Source: an uncultured Bacilli bacterium (GTDB lineage Bacteria > Bacillota_I > Bacilli_A > RF39 > UBA660). Taken from it: a DNA stretch of 10,701 bases. The position numbers and the translations under genes were made by a program. Each line of letters begins with the position of its first letter. The first letter of the stretch is position 1. Under the pieces are notes generated by a model. The model saw nothing but the letters and a program-made list of their open reading frames with translations. It searched no databases and was not told the origin of the DNA. This document shows positions 6,683-10,701 of the stretch, piece by piece. The stretch lies in assembly GCA_934141145.1 (NCBI GenBank), contig CAKPCA010000027.1, positions 1 through 10,701 on the forward strand, given 5' to 3'.

Positions 6683-6952
6683 ATGTTTAAATTAGTATCA
6701 AAATATAAACCAAGTGGTGATCAACCAGAGGCTATAAAAGAATTAGTAGATGGAATTAATAATCATGAGAAATACCAGGTTTTACTAGGTGCTACGGGGA
6801 ATGGTAAAACTTTTACAATCGCAAATGTTATTGCAAAAGTTAATAAACCAACATTTGTTTTAGCTCATAATAAGACACTTGCTGGTCAATTATACTCATA
6901 ATTAAAAGAGTTGTTTCCTGAAAACCATGTTGAATATTTTGTTTCTTACTAT
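6683..6952 (+). pseudogene. uvrB: Truncated duplicate of the uvrB 5' end
   Basis: These 270 bases (exactly 90 codons) align without gaps to the start of the intact uvrB (8560-8829), with 16 differences by my count (94% identity). Eleven changes are synonymous. The others turn the Walker A GATGTGKT into GATGNGKT at residue 40, L58 to F, E73 to a TAA stop (6899-6901) and R82 to H. Similarity stops abruptly just before the codon for D91, at the start of the beta-hairpin region. Only a 72-residue product could be made, lacking the hairpin, the DESH box and all later helicase motifs, so it cannot act as UvrB. It keeps a good promoter, ribosome binding site and start codon, which suggests this was the native 5' end before the gene was split. 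Confidence 0.95.
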
Positions 6953-6988
6953 AGCAACCTCACAAAAAACTTTTTATTTAGTACTTTT

Positions 6989-7028
6989 TAGTGTTATCTA
7001 ATCCTAATTAAATATCTAAATAACACTA
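6989..7028. repeat. Inverted repeat in the junction region
   Basis: TAGTGTTATCTA (6989-7000) is inverted at 7017-7028 with one mismatch, leaving a 16-base loop. TAGTGTTA also occurs singly at 8414 and 8487, beside the other repeat units after the 7177 gene, so it seems part of the same repeat set. There is no T-run after it, so it is not a good terminator. Confidence 0.5.
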
Positions 7029-7048
7029 GGTAAAATCAAAAGTTAGAA

Positions 7049-7076
7049 AATAAATTTGTGGCCAAGATTCGTGTCC
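7049..7076 (+). repeat. 28-base direct repeat, left copy
   Basis: AATAAATTTGTGGCC, three variable bases and ATTCGTGTCC recur at 8425-8452 with only two mismatches, 1376 bp away. The two copies flank the 7177 gene. The short CGTGTC core occurs inverted near 8495 and 8516. Confidence 0.8.
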
Positions 7077-7085
7077 ATAAAAAAA

Positions 7086-7114
7086 TTGAAAAAAACAATA
7101 ATATATGATATATT
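7086..7114 (+). promoter_or_regulatory. Promoter of the 7177 gene
   Basis: TTGAAA (7086-7091), a 17-base spacer and TATATT (7109-7114) form a good housekeeping promoter. Transcription would begin near 7121, giving a leader of about 56 bases. Confidence 0.6.
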
Positions 7115-7117
7115 ATT
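7097..7117. promoter_or_regulatory. Perfect palindrome over the promoter, possible operator
   Basis: AATAATATAT (7097-7106) is followed by G and then its exact reverse complement (7108-7117). The palindrome covers the right part of the spacer and the whole -10 box of the 7177 promoter, the position where a dimeric repressor would block transcription. In such AT-rich DNA a chance A/T palindrome is possible, so the operator reading is inference. Confidence 0.35.
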
Positions 7118-7176
7118 ATGAAAAAAAAGACCTTTTTTTAAGAAAAATTAGGATTTAATGATAAGAGCGTGATTAT

Positions 7177-8310
7177 ATGGTTAGGTATTATAAAGAATTA
7201 GAACATAGATTGAATTATTATTTACCATTAGTTGATATCGAAGATAATAGAAAAAAAGTAATATGTAATTATAAAATACCATTTTTATTTATAGAAAAAT
7301 ATGCAAATTTATTTAAAAATGGTGAATCATTAATTAATATTTATAAAAATTTTAATATTGATGAGTGGTTTAAAAAAAATATATATATTGATTACGAAAA
7401 TGCCTGTTCTGTTTCTAGTGAGTTTGAAAGTATTGAAGAAGAAATATATTGGATATTAGATGAATATAAAAAAATAGATTTTTCTTCTAGAGCAATAGAA
7501 AATTATTTATACTTAATCAAAAGATTATCATTTATTTATATAGATTTATTTCCAAAAAATAAAGAGTATTATACTTCACTTAATAAAACAATCATAGAAG
7601 CGATAAATGAATTAAAAAAATACAATACTATTCACTATATTCCAGATAAAGTAGATAATCTATATCAACCAGATGCATGGTATATAACACCTAATGGTTA
7701 TTTATATAATGCCGGGAAATATGGACATAGCGGTAGGGATTTAACGTTCAATTATAATAAAATGAAATATTTTATAAATAATAATGAAAATATATTAGAC
7801 AATCATAAAATTTCAAACGGATATTTAAATCAGTCTAAAAAAATAAAAGAAAATGGTTATATATCTGCAGGACAATTTAAGGTGTTTTTAAATTATATAA
7901 GTCAGCCAGCATATTTAGAGTCAATTAATGGAATACCAGTAACGAGAGAAAACCATATAATCCAATTAATTTTAGGTATAATTAATGCTAATGCATGTTT
8001 TTATAGATTCTTTGAAGATTTATATATATATACAGAAAGTCCACAAAATGAAATTGACAAAATAATAGATTGGACAAACGATGATATTGGGGATGTATTA
8101 GTTAGATGTTGTGGGTTCCATAAAATTGAATCTATGCAAGAAAAAACTATTACAACAAGTTGTATAAATTATGAAAAAGAATTAGAAGAATATATTAAAA
8201 ATGGATGGAATGTAGTGTTTATACCACCATTTATTATTGATAAAGATAATCATTGTCTAAAACAATATCCAGAAGATTTTTTAGTTATAAAAAGATTATT
8301 AAAAAAATAA
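7177..8310 (+). CDS. Unknown protein, same family as the 4500 gene at its C-terminus
   Basis: This 377-residue soluble protein is from a family I cannot name. Residues 1-160 look like a helical region. Residues 167-180 contain AWYITPNGYLYNAG, followed by GH (183-184). A probable helical middle (225-300) follows, then a C-terminal block (313-355) that starts GFHKIE, continues KTITTS and ends IPPFIID. The block aligns gap-free to residues 237-279 of the 4500 gene product, and the YITPN region weakly matches its FIMPN region. The start shares 12 identical bases (CGTGATTATATG) with that gene; no classical AGGAGG is seen, only AAGAG plus GTGAT. It lies between the broken uvrB copy and the intact uvrB, with its own promoter and terminator, so it behaves as an inserted single-gene unit. 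Confidence 0.8.
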   Translation: MVRYYKELEHRLNYYLPLVDIEDNRKKVICNYKIPFLFIEKYANLFKNGESLINIYKNFNIDEWFKKNIYIDYENACSVSSEFESIEEEIYWILDEYKKIDFSSRAIENYLYLIKRLSFIYIDLFPKNKEYYTSLNKTIIEAINELKKYNTIHYIPDKVDNLYQPDAWYITPNGYLYNAGKYGHSGRDLTFNYNKMKYFINNNENILDNHKISNGYLNQSKKIKENGYISAGQFKVFLNYISQPAYLESINGIPVTRENHIIQLILGIINANACFYRFFEDLYIYTESPQNEIDKIIDWTNDDIGDVLVRCCGFHKIESMQEKTITTSCINYEKELEEYIKNGWNVVFIPPFIIDKDNHCLKQYPEDFLVIKRLLKK

Positions 8311-8325
8311 TAGTTAATAATATAT

Positions 8326-8353
8326 AAGGAAGTTATGATGGCTTCCTTGTTTT
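8326..8353 (+). terminator. Rho-independent terminator, module copy 4
   Basis: AAGGAAG (8326-8332) pairs with CTTCCTT (8342-8348), followed by GTTTTATT. It closes the 7177 gene, and the downstream half is 80% identical over 50 bases to module copy 2. Confidence 0.75.
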
Positions 8354-8375
8354 ATTGCAAATTAAGTGTTAAAAT
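8347..8375 (+). promoter_or_regulatory. Promoter inside module copy 4, candidate for intact uvrB
   Basis: TTGTTT (8347-8352), a 17-base spacer and TAAAAT (8370-8375), with extended -10 TG at 8367-8368, match the layout in front of the broken uvrB copy. Between it and the intact uvrB start lie about 180 bases containing repeats. If used, uvrB would have a long leader; I see no better promoter closer to the gene. Confidence 0.45.
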
Positions 8376-8424
8376 AAGTTATTGGAAAACAACTAGTATT
8401 ATCCAGTTTTATTTAGTGTTATTT

Positions 8425-8452
8425 AATAAATTTGTGGCCGACATTCGTGTCC
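8425..8452 (+). repeat. 28-base direct repeat, right copy
   Basis: This matches 7049-7076 at 26 of 28 positions. Eleven bases upstream it is preceded by TAGTGTTAT (8414-8422). Confidence 0.8.
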
Positions 8453-8530
8453 TATGCGTATTCACCAAAAATTAGACTTTTTTAAGTAGTGTTAGACACG
8501 AATTTTTGATAAGAGGACACGAATTTCCTG
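8425..8530. mobile_element. Possible MITE or insertion-sequence end remnant
   Basis: About 105 bases start with GTGGCC and ATTCGTGTCC and end with two direct copies of GACACGAATTT (8495-8505 and 8516-8526) spaced 21 bp apart. The right copies are inverted relative to the left ATTCGTGTC. Inverted ends with repeated subunits two helical turns apart resemble the multiple terminal binding sites of IS21-type elements (from memory of that group). There is no transposase gene, so at most this is a non-autonomous or decayed element. Confidence 0.35.
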
Positions 8531-8559
8531 GTTGATATGAATCATAATGAGGAGGATCT

Positions 8560-10512
8560 ATGTTTAAATTAGTATCAAAATATAAGCCAAGCGGTGATCA
8601 GCCAGAGGCTATAAAAGAATTAGTAGATGGAATTAATAATCATGAGAAATACCAGGTTTTACTAGGGGCTACGGGGACTGGTAAAACTTTTACAATCGCA
8701 AACGTTATCGCAAAAGTTAATAAACCAACGCTAGTTTTAGCTCATAATAAGACTCTTGCAGGTCAATTATACTCGGAATTAAAAGAGTTGTTCCCTGAAA
8801 ACCGTGTTGAATATTTTGTTTCTTACTATGATTATTATCAGCCGGAAGCCTATGTTCCATCAAGTGATACATTTATTGAAAAAGATGCGTCTATTAATGA
8901 TGAAATAGATGAACTTAGACATAGCGCAACTAGCGCACTTATTTCTAGAGATGATGTAATAGTAGTTGCTTCTGTTTCATGTATATATGGTTTAGGTGAA
9001 AAAGAAGAATATGAAAATAAAACATTATCGCTAAAAGTTGGAGATATAATTGATAGAGATCAAATACTTGAAAAATTAGTTGAGATGCTTTATGAAAGAA
9101 ATAATATGGATTTAGTTCGTGGAACATTTAGAACTAAAGGTGACACTATTGAAGTAGTACCTGCTTATTCTAGAACTACTGCATACAGAATAGATTTATT
9201 TGGGGATGAAGTTGAAAAATTAATTGAATTTGATACTACAACAGGCGCTGTTATCTCTCAAAAACAAACAATAACAATATTTGCGGCATCACACTTTGTT
9301 ACAAGTGAAGACAAATTAAAATTAGCTGTTAAAAATATAAAAGAAGAATTAAGAGAAAGACTCGCATACTTTAAAGCAAATAATAAATTATTAGAACTAC
9401 AAAGACTAGAGCAAAGAACAAATTATGATATTGAAATGATGGAAGAAACTGGTTTTTGTAAAGGTATAGAAAATTATAGTAGACATTTAGCATTTAGAAA
9501 AGAAGGAGAAACTCCTACTACCTTGCTTGATTTCTTTCCTGATGATTATTTAATGGTTATCGATGAATCTCATGTAACTCTTCCACAAGTTCGTGCGATG
9601 TATAATGGTGACAGAATGAGAAAAAGTGTTCTTGTTGAATATGGTTTTAGACTTCCAAGTGCACTTGATAATAGACCTTTAAAATTTGATGAATTTGAGA
9701 AAAAAATTAATGAAGTTATATATGTATCCGCAACTCCTGGAGATTATGAACTAGAAAAAGTACATAATAAAGTTGCTGAACAAATAATAAGACCTACTGG
9801 TTTACTTGATCCAACTATTGAAGTAAAACCATCACAAAATCAAATAGATGACTTAATAGAACAAATACAAAATAGAATAGAAAAGAATGAAAGAACACTT
9901 GTTACTACTTTAACAATTAGAATGAGTGAAGAACTTACTAATTATTTAAAAGGTGCGAATATAAAAGTTGCATTCCTTCATAATGAAATTAAAACTTTAG
10001 AAAGAATGGAAATAGTTCGTGATTTAAGACTTGGTAAATATGATGCCATAGTAGGTGTTAACCTTTTAAGAGAAGGAATAGATATACCAGAAGTATCACT
10101 TATCGCAATACTAGATGCGGATAAACAAGGTTTCTTAAGAAGTGAAAGAAGTTTAATACAAACTATAGGAAGAGCTGCTAGAAATTCTAGTGGACATGTA
10201 ATAATGTATGCTGATACTATTAGTGATGCAATGGAAAAAGCAATTAAAGAAACCGAAAGAAGAAGGACTATTCAAATTGCCTATAATAAAGAACATAATA
10301 TCACACCAACTACTATAAAGAAAGAAATTAGAGATGTAATTAAAAATACAGATACTAGTAAAAATAAAGAAATTAGTAAAGCATATAATAAAAAAGATAA
10401 ACAAAAGATGATGGAAAAAATCGAAAAAGAAATGATGGAAGCTGCTAAAGAATTAGATTTTGAAAGAGCAACTGAACTTAGAGATATATTATTTGAAATG
10501 AAAATGGAATAA
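8560..10512 (+). CDS. uvrB: UvrABC system protein B, excision repair helicase
   Basis: UvrB receives damaged DNA from UvrA, opens the helix with its beta-hairpin, verifies the lesion and recruits UvrC for dual incision, in the cytosol. The 650-residue protein is full length. It shows Walker A GATGTGKT (36-43), the beta-hairpin region with YYDYYQPEAYVPSSDTFIEKD (split about 89-109), the DESH box (335-338), motif V with NLLREGIDIPE (501-511), motif VI QTIGRAARN (534-542) and a C-terminal UVR motif (about 617-650) that binds UvrC. AGGAGG (8550-8555) is four bases before the ATG. The upstream DNA differs wholly from that before the broken copy at 6683, so the gene now has a displaced promoter region. 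No uvrA or uvrC is in view. Confidence 0.98.
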   Translation: MFKLVSKYKPSGDQPEAIKELVDGINNHEKYQVLLGATGTGKTFTIANVIAKVNKPTLVLAHNKTLAGQLYSELKELFPENRVEYFVSYYDYYQPEAYVPSSDTFIEKDASINDEIDELRHSATSALISRDDVIVVASVSCIYGLGEKEEYENKTLSLKVGDIIDRDQILEKLVEMLYERNNMDLVRGTFRTKGDTIEVVPAYSRTTAYRIDLFGDEVEKLIEFDTTTGAVISQKQTITIFAASHFVTSEDKLKLAVKNIKEELRERLAYFKANNKLLELQRLEQRTNYDIEMMEETGFCKGIENYSRHLAFRKEGETPTTLLDFFPDDYLMVIDESHVTLPQVRAMYNGDRMRKSVLVEYGFRLPSALDNRPLKFDEFEKKINEVIYVSATPGDYELEKVHNKVAEQIIRPTGLLDPTIEVKPSQNQIDDLIEQIQNRIEKNERTLVTTLTIRMSEELTNYLKGANIKVAFLHNEIKTLERMEIVRDLRLGKYDAIVGVNLLREGIDIPEVSLIAILDADKQGFLRSERSLIQTIGRAARNSSGHVIMYADTISDAMEKAIKETERRRTIQIAYNKEHNITPTTIKKEIRDVIKNTDTSKNKEISKAYNKKDKQKMMEKIEKEMMEAAKELDFERATELRDILFEMKME

Positions 10513-10542
10513 AAATATTTAAGGAAACTTAAATATTTTTTT
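10511..10542 (+). terminator. Terminator of uvrB
   Basis: A perfect 13-bp stem (10511-10523 with 10528-10540) is closed by a GAAA tetraloop of the stable GNRA type and ends in a T-run. The last two bases of the uvrB stop codon are its first bases. The A-rich left arm could also serve leftward transcripts. Confidence 0.9.
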
Positions 10543-10701
10543 AAAATTAGGAGAAAAGAGAAAAAAATAGCAAATATAAGTAATGAAGGGTATAAATGAA
10601 GGTGAAAAAAATATACTCAAAATAAAAAAAGGAGGATAAAAAAATAACAACAATAAAAGAATATACAGTAAATAAAGAAAAAAGAGAAAAAGAAGTAATA
10701 C
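10543..10701 (+). CDS. Possible 5' end of another gene, cut by the window edge
   Basis: The stretch to 10640 is strongly purine-rich and non-coding, with a TATACT at 10612-10617 as a possible -10 box. A strong AGGAGG (10630-10635) is followed eight bases later by ATA at 10644, from which a frame stays open to the window end (ITTIKEYTVNKEKREKEVI). No ATG, GTG or TTG occurs at a suitable distance. It is either a gene with a rare ATA start, one with a mutated or misread ATG, or a chance frame; 19 codons are too few to identify anything. Confidence 0.3.

Larger units (their letters stand above)
6953..7176 (+). other. Non-coding junction between the broken uvrB copy and the 7177 gene
   Basis: There is no reading frame of note. 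The stretch holds an inverted repeat (6989-7000 with 7017-7028), one copy of the 28-base direct repeat (7049-7076), the promoter of the next gene (7086-7114) and the palindrome overlapping it. None of the uvrB sequence that should follow codon 90 is present. Confidence 0.7.

Noticed and set aside
4366..8375. Repeated hairpins as a CRISPR array or attachment-site array
   Set aside because: The copies are about 1 to 1.7 kb apart, imperfect, each placed after a gene and followed by a T-run. They behave as terminators, not as regularly spaced repeats.
8945..10404. Two minus-strand open frames inside uvrB
   Set aside because: They are antisense to conserved uvrB codons, with low-complexity products.

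Overview
The window is very AT-rich. It uses TGG for tryptophan, stops almost only at TAA (one TAG), and has strong AGGAGG-type ribosome binding sites and sigma-A-like promoters. This fits a low-GC Firmicute, probably an uncultured gut-type Bacilli or Mollicute-related lineage. That placement is inference from composition and gene content, because there is no rRNA or other taxonomic marker. I see no tRNA, rRNA, CRISPR array, transposase or integrase gene.

Left part (1-1023): two small membrane-protein genes lie on the minus strand, a DUF2752 protein and a zinc-ribbon/DUF4190 protein, each followed by a hairpin terminator. A compact divergent promoter region (about 958-1016) separates them from the plus-strand genes. 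Next (1024-2424) is a two-gene operon encoding a class-typical sirtuin deacylase and an AlkD-like alkylpurine DNA glycosylase. Behind it are a broken, unrecognised reading frame (2455-2838), an ankyrin-repeat protein (2928-3692) and an unknown helical protein (3766-4356).

Right part (4357-10512): three long unrecognised genes (4500-5474, 5663-6577, 7177-8310) sit in front of a complete uvrB (8560-10512), the nucleotide excision repair helicase. The arrangement is patchwork. The first 90 codons of uvrB are present twice: an inactivated copy (6683-6952) lies upstream of the third unknown gene, and the functional copy lies downstream of it. The first and third unknown genes share a conserved C-terminal block and an identical 12-base start region. 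Related intergenic modules, each a hairpin terminator whose T-tract doubles as a -35 box for an extended -10 promoter, recur after four successive genes. A 28-base direct repeat and 21-bp-spaced GACACGAATTT repeats, which resemble the ends of a mobile element, flank the third gene. Together these suggest that the 5' side of uvrB has repeatedly received gene-sized insertions, with uvrB kept intact by an accompanying copy of its own 5' end.

After uvrB come a perfect 13-bp terminator, a purine-rich spacer, and the possible start of another reading frame with a strong ribosome binding site but an ATA in the start position, cut by the window edge. No complete new defence or metabolic system could be demonstrated. 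The uvrB-flanking cassette and the unknown family in it are the parts most worth following up.
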